A DNA stretch of 64,000 nt from Rheinheimera sp. Lineage in GTDB: Bacteria; Pseudomonadota; Gammaproteobacteria; Enterobacterales; Alteromonadaceae. Below are positions 27,605 to 35,359 of this stretch, in pieces (the stretch's first letter is position 1; every line of letters begins with the position of its first letter). The notes beneath the pieces were generated by a model. That model saw only the letters and a program-made list of their open reading frames with translations. It did not search any database and was not told where the DNA came from. The translations under genes were made by a program, and so were the position numbers. The stretch lies in NCBI GenBank assembly GCA_003543135.1, contig DPJG01000025.1:62001-126000 (forward strand), read 5' to 3'.

Positions 27605-27985
27605 TTAGTTCATACCACCACATTTCCCTTCGCCACACTTGCCTTCACCACATTTACCTTCTTTGGTTTTGTCGGTGGCTTTATCAGCGGCCTTGTCAGC
27701 AGCTTTGTCGGCCATTTTTTCAGCACCGCATTTGCCTTCGCCGCACTTTCCTTCACCACATTTGCCTTCTTTGGCTTTGTCCACTTTGTCGGCGCCACAT
27801 TTGGCTTCTTTGCTTTTACCGTCGGTTTTTACTTTGTCAGCACCGCAGGACGCTTCAGCGGCCGACAACTGATAACCTGCTGCCAATTCAGTCGCCTGAA
27901 AGGTACCGGCGCTGGCTGTGCTGCTGATAGAGCCCAAAACCAGAACACCTACCGCAGAAACAACTTTTTTATGAAGCATGCTCAT
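27605..27985 (-). CDS. hvfA: HvfA-type RiPP metallophore precursor with EGKCG repeats
   Basis: Precursor peptide of 126 residues. A Sec signal peptide (VVSAVGVLVLGSISSTASA, cleavage near residue 26) serves as leader. The core is Gly/Lys/Cys-rich with eight cysteines: two in xKCGADK/ASCGADK contexts (47, 63) and six in EGKCG motifs in two cassettes of three (Cys76, 81, 86 and Cys112, 117, 122). The cassettes are separated by an Ala/Asp/Lys helical spacer (MADKAADKAADKATDK). HvfA-type peptides modified by HvfB/HvfC have EGKCG motifs and bind copper; export to the periplasm is expected. The ATG at 27985 has AAGGAA seven bases upstream and starts the signal peptide, so the longer frame is rejected. 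Confidence 0.9.
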   Translation of the reverse strand: MSMLHKKVVSAVGVLVLGSISSTASAGTFQATELAAGYQLSAAEASCGADKVKTDGKSKEAKCGADKVDKAKEGKCGEGKCGEGKCGAEKMADKAADKAADKATDKTKEGKCGEGKCGEGKCGGMN

Positions 27986-28032
27986 GTTGATATTCCTTAT
28001 GATCTGTCGATAAACCCTGATGATAAAACCCA

Positions 28033-28061
28033 ATATCAATGCCAGACAAGCTGTCCGGCAA
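28033..28061 (-). promoter_or_regulatory. Candidate hvfA promoter with inverted repeat in the spacer
   Basis: On the minus strand TTGCCG (28061-28056), 17-base spacer, TGATAT (28038-28033). An inverted repeat TGCCAGACA-AGC-TGTCCGGCA (28040-28060, one mismatch) fills the spacer. This places a dimeric operator exactly over the core promoter. The sequence does not match the CueR consensus. Confidence 0.35.
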
Positions 28062-28178
28062 TTACCCTGATAAAGACCCTGCAGTGTGTCGGAAAATTTC
28101 AGTGGCCGGAATAATTCTTTGGCGACGTCATCAGGGCTCTACAGAATTAGCACAATAGTGGCGCTTTTTCAGCAAGTT

Positions 28179-28192
28179 TTGATCTGCATCAG
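28179..28192 (+). promoter_or_regulatory. FNR/CRP-type box upstream of the DksA-like gene
   Basis: TTGATCTGCATCAG matches the FNR consensus TTGAT-N4-ATCAA at nine of ten positions. A weak -10 (CACAAT, 28215-28220) would put the box centre near -41.5, the classical activating position. It also lies upstream of divergent hvfA. Confidence 0.45.
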
Positions 28193-28257
28193 AGCAGCAT
28201 TTTGCTGCACGCTGCACAATCAGACCATTATTGCCCCCAATCTCATTGAGGTTTGTT

Positions 28258-28620
28258 ATGCCACAGTCTTTGACTCCAATGCTCAGAGCCCAGTTACTGG
28301 AAGAAATTCAGCAACAACGTGCTGCTATTTATCAGTATCTGCAACAAGCCGGATACAGCAACCTGCTACTGAAACTTGATAGTCACCCGCTGAGCCACTG
28401 GCCTGAATTACTGAATCAGTGGCTCACGCCGGAACTAGAAGCAAAAACCCGGCGACTGGAAGCAATTCAGGCGGCGCTGAGCCAAATGGATATGGGGCTT
28501 TATGGTTTATGTTGTGACTGCGACAGCAGAATTGAACGACATTTGTTACAACAGGATCCGGCACGCCAGCGCTGTGCACACTGTGACAAACTATATTCGG
28601 CCGCTAAAAAGCAGGCCTGA
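28258..28620 (+). CDS. TraR/DksA family zinc-finger protein
   Basis: Small RNA-polymerase-binding-type regulator. The protein has 120 residues (DksA is about 151). An N-terminal helical region (about 5-80) is followed by a C4 zinc finger: Cys85-x2-Cys88 (LCCDCD) and Cys106-x2-Cys109 (CAHCDKLY), with an extra Cys86. DMGLYGLC is the family hallmark (usually D-x-G-x-Y-G-x-C). Acidic residues at the coiled-coil tip needed for DksA action cannot be assigned with confidence. ATG at 28258 preferred for its GAGG ribosome site; an in-frame ATG nine codons earlier is possible. Divergent from hvfA. Confidence 0.85.
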   Translation: MPQSLTPMLRAQLLEEIQQQRAAIYQYLQQAGYSNLLLKLDSHPLSHWPELLNQWLTPELEAKTRRLEAIQAALSQMDMGLYGLCCDCDSRIERHLLQQDPARQRCAHCDKLYSAAKKQA

Positions 28621-29214
28621 GATTGTTCCGGAAAAAAAACTCTCAGAACCACAAATGATTTGATCTTGTCACTGTGGTTTGTTTGCCTATTAGCCGCTTA
28701 TGCATGCTGCATTCAGTCTGGCATTCACGGGACTATTTAACTGCATCCTGTCCCCGCTGCCTGGCTATCAGCTGTTTGGGCTGCATATAGCAGGATAGAA
28801 ACATTCAACATTAACCTCTGCTTATACACACCTCCATCAAGCGCATAACAATGAACAAGACAGCCCTGCTCCCTGCCGGTTGCCACAGCCGGGTTAGTGA
28901 CAACTGTCATAAAGCTGATTTGTAAATCAACCGCGAATCCAGACTTTGACATTGAGTACAGGCGGCAACACTTTCAGTACAATCAGGGGGATTTGCTAAC
29001 AAGCGGCACAGTTGCAGCTGTGTGGGGCGCCGCTCAGTTGGCTGGTGCAACATAAAACAGCGCGTGCAATCTTGAGGTCAGCGACCATTTTTAATGTTCA
29101 AGGTTGCACATAGCGCTGTTGGAGAACAAAGCCAGCAGCCCTTTGATGAAAAATCAATTACAAAACACTGTCACTGGCTCAATCAAGCTATTGCTGTAAT
29201 GGCAGAATCGCTTT
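28621..29214. other. 594-base gene-free interval
   Basis: Holds a weak hairpin after the DksA-like gene (AACCACA at 28647-28653 with TGTGGTT at 28673-28679, 19-base loop, then GTTTG) and the long imperfect inverted repeat at 29056-29120. The frame of 71 codons on the minus strand at 28737-28952 looks non-coding. No RNA gene recognised. Confidence 0.5.
29056..29120. repeat. Long imperfect inverted repeat downstream of the oxygenase gene
   Basis: The left arm (29056-29075: AACAGCGC, GTGCAA, CTTGA) and right arm (29098-29120) are complementary except for a 3-base insertion and one mismatch; a small GGTC-AGC-GACC hairpin sits in the loop. There is no T run on either strand. Could be a cruciform, a processed RNA structure or the remnant of a small mobile element. 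Confidence 0.5.
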
Positions 29215-29892
29215 TTAAGAACCGTAACGTTGAGTCCAACAGTTCACTGCAACAGTAATCCGCCGATCTGTGCCAAAAAAAGGCGCCACTTCATGCTGCA
29301 GGTAGGACGGAAACACAATCAATTGTCCGCCTTTTAATTTGAAGTTATGACTATAGGTATTATAAACACCGGTAAGATTTGCATTGCCGCTGTCCAGATA
29401 GGTATTACAGTGCGGCCTTGGATCATGAAATCTTAAAACGCCACTATCAGGTTTACCTTCCACATCTTCCCCAGGGTTCACACAGTACACTGCTGACCAG
29501 GACGCCATAGGGTGATTGTGGGTATAAAAATATCCGCCAAATTCGGTGATATGAAACCATGCATCACTAAACAGCTGAATCTTTTGCATTTGCTCATGAT
29601 CATAACCATTGAGTCGTGCAATAACCCATGCCACTGTCTGTAAGACAAAGAGTCTGAGCTGTTGTACTGCCGGGTCAGGATAATGAAATAAATCAAAATT
29701 ACTTTCGAACAGATTGTCCTGAACGTAGTTCTGCGGCCGTGGATTTTTGTGTTTAACGCCCTGCGAAACCAACACATCAAAATATTGTTCCAGCTTGATA
29801 TTTAATTCTTCCGGATTGGGAAAATCAATCACTGCAAAAGGGGTCGCAAACATGGGAAAAACTGAAGGTTCAAATGGTTTATTCATCATCAT
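29215..29892 (-). CDS. Putative 2OG-Fe(II) oxygenase (TIGR02466-like)
   Basis: Predicted 2-oxoglutarate/Fe(II)-dependent oxygenase of unknown substrate. The protein has 225 residues, no signal peptide. The double-stranded beta-helix core shows FHITEFGGYFYTHNHPMASWSAVYCV (metal His region), SGVLRFHDPRP, GQLIVFPSYLQHEVAPF (second metal His) and DRRITVAVNCW (2OG-binding Arg). Three successive ATGs; the first is given. It is separated from the TonB receptor by a terminator and only about 50 bases, so it depends on read-through or a very short promoter. Oxygenases of this type often sit beside TonB receptors in marine gammaproteobacteria; a joint nutrient-uptake role is inferred. Confidence 0.8.
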   Translation of the reverse strand: MMMNKPFEPSVFPMFATPFAVIDFPNPEELNIKLEQYFDVLVSQGVKHKNPRPQNYVQDNLFESNFDLFHYPDPAVQQLRLFVLQTVAWVIARLNGYDHEQMQKIQLFSDAWFHITEFGGYFYTHNHPMASWSAVYCVNPGEDVEGKPDSGVLRFHDPRPHCNTYLDSGNANLTGVYNTYSHNFKLKGGQLIVFPSYLQHEVAPFFGTDRRITVAVNCWTQRYGS

Positions 29893-29944
29893 TCAACTTA
29901 AAAACGTCAGTTTAACGGAGACAATTTTATTGATAAAAACAAAT

Positions 29945-29972
29945 AAAAAGCCCCCGTTAGGGGGCTTTTTTT
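29945..29972 (-). terminator. Terminator of the TonB receptor gene
   Basis: AAAAAGCCCCC / GGGGGCTTTTT, 11-bp stem, GTTA loop, with a minus-strand T tail; 15 bases past the receptor stop. Confidence 0.9.
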
Positions 29973-29986
29973 GTTAGCAGTTCAGA

Positions 29987-32809
29987 TTAGAACTTCATGG
30001 TCGCTCTTAAATAAACAAAGCGGTCCATGTTTACGTCGTATTCAGTTACAGAGAAGTTGTTGGTAGAAGCTGAGAAGCCATTGTTAAGACCTTCTGGCTT
30101 AGGTTCTTTAGCAAACAAGTTCTCAACACCAAATGTTAACTTAGTATTGTAATCACTTAAGTTATAACCCACAGAAATATCGTGGATTACATAAGTCGGC
30201 AGACGTTCTGTATAACCATCTGCGCCTGTTACGCCATATGTGTAGCTGTAGAAACCTTTCATAGCGTGAACATAACGGGCGGTGTAGTGAGCGTCCCAAT
30301 CACCTAACATCCAGTCAACACCGAAGCTACCTTTTAAGCGAGGATAACCAGCGTCACCCCATTGCACGCCTACGTATTCTTCATCATCGATTTCACTGTC
30401 AGTGACGTATGAGAAGTCCAGGTAAGTTTTGAAGGTACCAAACGACGTTTCTGGCAGGCGGTATGCCATATAGGTATCGACACCTTGTACGTGTAATGTA
30501 CCTTGGTTCTGCAGACCGTTGCGTAAGTCTACAACGTTACCGTTTGAGTCGCGGTCAACCAGGCCACAGAATTCTGAGCTTGGGCCACCGGTCGCACAAC
30601 CAGCCAGGATGATACCAGCACCGATACGTGAAATTGAGTCTTCAACTTCAATGTCATACCAGTCCACTGTCAACTCTGCGCCATCCAACCAGCTTGGGTT
30701 GTACACAAAACCGATAGTTTGTGATGTTGAAGTTTCTGGCTTCAGATCTGGAGATGACTGTTGTGTCACACGGATCTGTGGGTTTGACTGACGGTAACCT
30801 GCAGGAACACCAGCACAACCAGGAACCTTAGATAAATCTAAAGTGATTGGAGCACCAGCTGCAGTCAGAGTGTTACAAGGGTCAGTTAAACCAGTGTAAG
30901 AATCTGAGTTACCAGCAAATAAGTTAGACAGTGACGGAGCACGGTAACCTTCAGCCCAGGTAGAACGAACTAATAAATCTTCGATTGGGCGGAATTCAAC
31001 ACCAACTTTTGCAGTGCTGTTGCTACCGTAAGAGCTGTGGTCAGAGAAACGTACTGCCGGGCTGATTAACAGGTTTTCAAGAACCGGAATTGACACCTCA
31101 GCATAAGCTTCGTCCAGACGGAAACCACCAGCTGTTGCATCACGTTGGTTGCCTGATGATTCACCAGTCACAGTCAGCGGATCCGGGTTATCATAGCCAG
31201 TTTCTTCACGGCGTTCAAAACCAACAGCTAAGCCCATAAAGCCTGATGGCAGCTCGAACAGTTCGCCTGAAGTGTTAAAGGCGTAGTCTTTTAACTCACT
31301 ACCAGATGAGGCAATGCTGTCAAAGGTAATGTAATCAAGCATCTGCTGCGTGATTGTACCTGGGCCGCCAAATAAGTTTAATGGCACACAGGCAGTTGAC
31401 GCATTACAGTTTGCGCCTAAGGCAGAGTTGATACGGGTCAGGTTTAATAAACCTGTTGTTTTTTCATCTTGTGAGTTCTGACCGAAGATGTAGTGAGCAT
31501 CCCAAGTCCATGATGAATCACCGAAGGCACCTTCTAAACCAACCATACCACGGTAGGTGTTGTCATTTTGGTTATAACGGCGTGGACCAGCTTCCACCAT
31601 ACGGCGTTGCAGTGAGTATGGGTTGTAGGTAGCATAACCAGCAGCTTTCGCGCGTGATGCGTGACCGTACAGAGTCTCTTTGAACGGGTTGTAAATGTTG
31701 TTAGCGTGAATATCTACACGGCTAGCTGCTGCACCGAATGCTGCACCCAGAGTTACCGGCATTGGCGCTAATTCTTGCGCAGACTTACGGTTTGTCATGA
31801 CAAAGTCAGAAACCAAACGCAGGTCGTCAGTCAGGTTGTAGTAACCCTGAACATAAAACGCATTACGGTTCTGTGGAGTCACTAAGTAGTTATCAGGTGC
31901 GTAGTTATAGTTGTCACCGTTACCAGCAGCACGCTGACGGAACTTATCCAGACCAGTAGCAGCACCTGTGCCTTCTTTGGTCATTAAGTCATAACGACCA
32001 GATGTGGCAGTAGTGGTTTTGTAACCATTGGCGATCATTGCAGCCTGGTTGGCAGCGCTTAAAGTGCTTGCGCTAACGCCTAAACGGGTGTTCATACCAG
32101 TTGAGCTGTAACCAACTGAAGACACTTCGCGGTCACCGGCCCAAATTGGCTGTTGTGTGGTGTGAGTAGCATTGAACAGGATACCGCCTTTGTCAGTGCT
32201 GGTACCTAAGGTCATTTCAGCTGTGTACTGACGGCCGTCACCTTCACTCATGTTTTCGCCAACATAAGAAGATAATTCAACGCCTTCGAAATCTTTGCGT
32301 GTGATGATGTTTACTACACCGGCAATGGCGTCAGAACCATATAACGCAGAGGCGCCGTCTTTTAATACTTCAACACGTTCAATTGCAGAAGTTGGGATTG
32401 TGTTTAAGTCAACAGTTGCGCCTAAAGATGAAACCCAACGTCTGCCGTTTACTAAAACCAACAGGCGTTGTGAACCTAAGTTACGCAGGTCCATGTTGGT
32501 AGAGCCGTTACCACCGTTGTTAAAAGCGGTGTTTAACGCAGCACCAGCAGCAGGGATCTTTTGCAGAATATCACCGATACTGATTTGACCAGATACGTCG
32601 ATAGCTTCACGGTCCATAACCAGAATTGGACTTGCGTTTTCGACGTCAGTGCGCTTGATCCGAGAACCAGTCACTTCGATACGTTCAACTTTTTTGGCTT
32701 CTTCTTCTTCAGCTGCCATCGTAGTTGCAGAAAAAGCTGCTGTGGTGCCAACTGCACCGAACATTACAGCTAAGCGCACTGCATTAGATATTTTGGTATT
32801 TCTAAACAT
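29987..32809 (-). CDS. TonB-dependent outer-membrane receptor
   Basis: Energy-coupled outer-membrane transporter. The protein has 940 residues. The signal peptide is MFRNTKISNAVRLAVMF...TTMA; the mature N-terminus has an acidic/Lys patch then VERIEVTGSRIKRTD, the TonB-box-like start. The plug covers about 55-165 (ISIGDILQKIPAAG, DLRNLGSQRLLVLVNGRR, IERVEVLKDGASALYGSDAIAGVVNIIT). The rest is a 22-strand barrel ending in an aromatic residue (FVYLRATMKF). It has the long barrel loops of Alteromonad receptors for sugars, peptides or chelates; substrate cannot be assigned. I see no convincing Fur box. Ribosome site AGGGAG. Preceded by a small leader hairpin. Confidence 0.93.
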   Translation of the reverse strand: MFRNTKISNAVRLAVMFGAVGTTAAFSATTMAAEEEEAKKVERIEVTGSRIKRTDVENASPILVMDREAIDVSGQISIGDILQKIPAAGAALNTAFNNGGNGSTNMDLRNLGSQRLLVLVNGRRWVSSLGATVDLNTIPTSAIERVEVLKDGASALYGSDAIAGVVNIITRKDFEGVELSSYVGENMSEGDGRQYTAEMTLGTSTDKGGILFNATHTTQQPIWAGDREVSSVGYSSTGMNTRLGVSASTLSAANQAAMIANGYKTTTATSGRYDLMTKEGTGAATGLDKFRQRAAGNGDNYNYAPDNYLVTPQNRNAFYVQGYYNLTDDLRLVSDFVMTNRKSAQELAPMPVTLGAAFGAAASRVDIHANNIYNPFKETLYGHASRAKAAGYATYNPYSLQRRMVEAGPRRYNQNDNTYRGMVGLEGAFGDSSWTWDAHYIFGQNSQDEKTTGLLNLTRINSALGANCNASTACVPLNLFGGPGTITQQMLDYITFDSIASSGSELKDYAFNTSGELFELPSGFMGLAVGFERREETGYDNPDPLTVTGESSGNQRDATAGGFRLDEAYAEVSIPVLENLLISPAVRFSDHSSYGSNSTAKVGVEFRPIEDLLVRSTWAEGYRAPSLSNLFAGNSDSYTGLTDPCNTLTAAGAPITLDLSKVPGCAGVPAGYRQSNPQIRVTQQSSPDLKPETSTSQTIGFVYNPSWLDGAELTVDWYDIEVEDSISRIGAGIILAGCATGGPSSEFCGLVDRDSNGNVVDLRNGLQNQGTLHVQGVDTYMAYRLPETSFGTFKTYLDFSYVTDSEIDDEEYVGVQWGDAGYPRLKGSFGVDWMLGDWDAHYTARYVHAMKGFYSYTYGVTGADGYTERLPTYVIHDISVGYNLSDYNTKLTFGVENLFAKEPKPEGLNNGFSASTNNFSVTEYDVNMDRFVYLRATMKF

Positions 32810-33311
32810 TATCTATCTCCCTGGATCACGTTATCGTGATTTTGTTGTGTAGTAAGTCACGTTCGCAGCCTGCTGCTGACGACTCCGCGCAAGCTGCCGG
32901 AGTTGGACTGCCCGATAATAAGGTGATTTTTTTGCGAGGGTCAATCGCTTTTACATAAATTCCTACAAAAAAAGTGCAGATGAATTGAACTTTTTATGTG
33001 AGCGATACGCCAACCTGCCGATTTTTTCAGCAACAATGTAAAAAAACCAATCCCCTCGCCATCATTTTCTGGCGGTTCTTCTGATGCATTCAGTATACTT
33101 TTTATGAAAAAATGAAAAATATCTGATTTTAAACATGCAGTTAGCTATCGAAAATAACAAATACCAAGGATTCGTACACAAATGAGTACAAAGCTCGGTA
33201 TCATGCAGAGTCTCACTGCTCTGATCTGTTGCAGAGGTGTCAAAAATCTTATTTGCCTGAGCAGTTTTGCCTTTGTACAATGCCAGAACTGTAAATTTAT
33301 ACAGAGTATTT
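32810..33311. other. Divergent 500-base region between the TonB receptor and dinG
   Basis: Contains the receptor leader hairpin ATCACG-TTAT-CGTGAT (32825-32840) just upstream of the receptor ribosome site and the candidate receptor promoter. The dinG-proximal half is AT-rich to about 33180. Frames in both strands here look non-coding. Confidence 0.5.
32915..32944 (-). promoter_or_regulatory. Candidate sigma70 promoter of the TonB receptor
   Basis: On the minus strand TTGACC (32944-32939), 18-base spacer with an A run, TATTAT (32920-32915), about 105 bases upstream of the receptor ATG. Confidence 0.5.
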
Positions 33312-35357
33312 ATGCTCAGCAGCGCCAGCAAAAGCCAGATCAAAGCCATTCACCAACAGATCAAAGCCGCATTGCCCGGTTATCAACCCAGGCCTTCACA
33401 AAACAAGCTGGTGGCAGAAATGGCCAATATAGTGGCCGGCAGTTACCACAGTTATGACCGCATTGGCCTGATTGAAGCAGGCACCGGCACAGGTAAATCG
33501 CTGGCTTATCTGATGGCGGCTTTGCCTTTGGCGCTGGAGAAGAAAAAAACGCTGATCATCGCCACTGCAACCGTGGCGCTGCAAGAGCAGCTGGTGAATA
33601 AAGACCTGCCCTTTTTTCAACAGCATGCGGCTTTACCTTTTGAATTTACCCTGATCAAAGGCCGGCAGCGTTATGCCTGCATCGAAAGGCTGAATCAGCA
33701 AATTCAGCAACCTGAACTGCTGCCAGCCTGGCTGGATAAAGCCAGTCCGGCAGATTTGGCCAAACTGGCCACAGCCTGGCAGGAAAGGCGTTGGCTCGGT
33801 GATAAAGACAGCCTGCCTTTTGCCGTGCCGGACAAACTCTGGTACAGCATTCAGGCCGACAGTTATTATTGCCATAAACAACACAGGGCTCATCATCACT
33901 GCCCTTTTCATCTGGCCAGAGCCGAAATTGACAGCTCACAGGTGCTGGTGGTGAATCACGCTTTACTGCTGGCTGATTTAGCCTCGGGCAACAGCATTTT
34001 GCCCAAACCCGAAGACTGCATTTATGTTATTGATGAAGCCCATCATCTGGCCGACAGCGGCCGTGATTTTTTCTCGGGCGATGCGCTGCTCAACTTTGAC
34101 AGCGCGGCCTGGCAACAACAGAGTGAGCAGCTGTATCAACAGTTGCAAAATCAGCTGCCACAACACAGTGCTATTAAAGAAACCCTGAAGTTGCTGGATT
34201 TGTCGCAGGATTTTATCGCTACCATCAAACCACTGCAGCAACAGCTTAAAAAACAGCAACATGACTGGTTTGGTAAAGAACCCCATTATCGTTTTACCGA
34301 TGCAGTCTTGCCTGAACTGTTTCAGCGTCAGGCCGACACCCTGGCCGAACAAAGCGGAAAATTGCTGTCTTGTATTGAAAAACTGTTTCAGCATCTGCTG
34401 GACGCCCAGAAAGACGGCAAGCTAAAAAGTAAACAATTGTTACCGCTGCAACATGAACTACAAAGCCTCGAGCAAAAATATACAGCGCAGCATCAGCTGT
34501 GGCAGCTGTGGTCTGTGCCACAACATCCTTATGTCAATCAGGCGCGCTGGTTAAGCCGCCATGAGCAGCAGCTCAGAGCGCATGCCTGCCCACTGTCAGT
34601 CAGTTTTCAGCTGGATGATTTGTTATTTAGCAAAGCCCATGCGGTGCTGCTATGTTCAGCCACCCTCACCTCGCTCAATTCCTTTGATTATGCCAAAAGA
34701 GAACTGGGGCTGACTGAGCATCCGGGTTTGCAGACTTTACAGGTCAATTCGCCTTTTGCTTATGCCGAACGAGGGGTGATCCATATTCCCAAACTACGGA
34801 CTGAGCCCACCTCCGATTTATTCACCGACGAATTAATAGAAGTGTTGCCAACATACCTTGATAACAGTCAGGGTAATCTGGTGCTGTTTGCCTCTTACTG
34901 GCAAATGGAGCAAGTGGCGGCAGCCCTTCGCAAACAACACTGGACCTTATTGGTGCAGGGGGAAGCCAGCCGTCAGTCACTGCTGGATTTACACAAAATG
35001 AAAATTGAAGGTGGTGGCGGCAGCATTTTATTTGGCACCCAAAGTTTTTCCGAAGGACTTGATTTACCGGGGAAACTGCTGACCAATCTGATTATCACTA
35101 AACTGCCTTTTGCTGTCCCCACCAGCCCCTTTGAAGAGGCGATGGCCGAAGCTGTAACCAAAAGAGGCGGTAATCCGTTTTTACAACTGACAGTGCCTGC
35201 TGCGGCGAAAAAACTGGTGCAATCCTGTGGTAGACTGCTGCGCCAGGAGCAGGACCAGGGCCGGATTGTGATCCTGGACCGGCGTCTGGTCACCAAATCA
35301 TACGGCAGTGCCATGCTCAAAGCCTTGCCGCCTTTTCGCCAACAGATTGACGGGTAA
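33312..35357 (+). CDS. dinG: DinG-family ATP-dependent DNA helicase
   Basis: XPD-like superfamily 2 5'-3' helicase that unwinds R-loops and repair intermediates. The protein has 681 residues (E. coli DinG 716). Walker A IEAGTGTGKS near 54-63, TATVALQEQL, DEAH box VIDEAHH at 239-245, and motif VI-like QSCGRLLRQEQDQG near the end. The Fe-S region is unusual: Cys123 (RYAC), Cys187 (YYC) and Cys197 (HHHCPF) are present, but the fourth cysteine expected six residues before Cys197 is His191. The ATG at 33312 is chosen from homology (ASKSQIKAIHQQIKAALPGYQPRPSQ); the ribosome site is weak. First gene of a four-gene unit. Confidence 0.9.
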   Translation: MLSSASKSQIKAIHQQIKAALPGYQPRPSQNKLVAEMANIVAGSYHSYDRIGLIEAGTGTGKSLAYLMAALPLALEKKKTLIIATATVALQEQLVNKDLPFFQQHAALPFEFTLIKGRQRYACIERLNQQIQQPELLPAWLDKASPADLAKLATAWQERRWLGDKDSLPFAVPDKLWYSIQADSYYCHKQHRAHHHCPFHLARAEIDSSQVLVVNHALLLADLASGNSILPKPEDCIYVIDEAHHLADSGRDFFSGDALLNFDSAAWQQQSEQLYQQLQNQLPQHSAIKETLKLLDLSQDFIATIKPLQQQLKKQQHDWFGKEPHYRFTDAVLPELFQRQADTLAEQSGKLLSCIEKLFQHLLDAQKDGKLKSKQLLPLQHELQSLEQKYTAQHQLWQLWSVPQHPYVNQARWLSRHEQQLRAHACPLSVSFQLDDLLFSKAHAVLLCSATLTSLNSFDYAKRELGLTEHPGLQTLQVNSPFAYAERGVIHIPKLRTEPTSDLFTDELIEVLPTYLDNSQGNLVLFASYWQMEQVAAALRKQHWTLLVQGEASRQSLLDLHKMKIEGGGGSILFGTQSFSEGLDLPGKLLTNLIITKLPFAVPTSPFEEAMAEAVTKRGGNPFLQLTVPAAAKKLVQSCGRLLRQEQDQGRIVILDRRLVTKSYGSAMLKALPPFRQQIDG

Positions 35358-35359
35358 CC

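Noticed and set aside
27602-28114. Long open frame on the plus strand across hvfA, rich in Phe/Ala/Thr
   Set aside because: It is the antisense image of the repetitive EGKCG/Ala-Asp-Lys coding sequence; the minus-strand frame has the signal peptide, ribosome site and partner genes.
28737-28952. 71-codon minus-strand frame in the 594-base gap
   Set aside because: No ribosome site, no recognisable family, composition unlike neighbouring genes; probably chance.
32810-32950. Fur box upstream of the TonB receptor
   Set aside because: No stretch resembling the GATAAT hexamer array was found by eye; iron regulation is not supported.
33062-33349. 95-codon minus-strand frame upstream of dinG
   Set aside because: AT-rich promoter region, overlaps the dinG start, no family resemblance.
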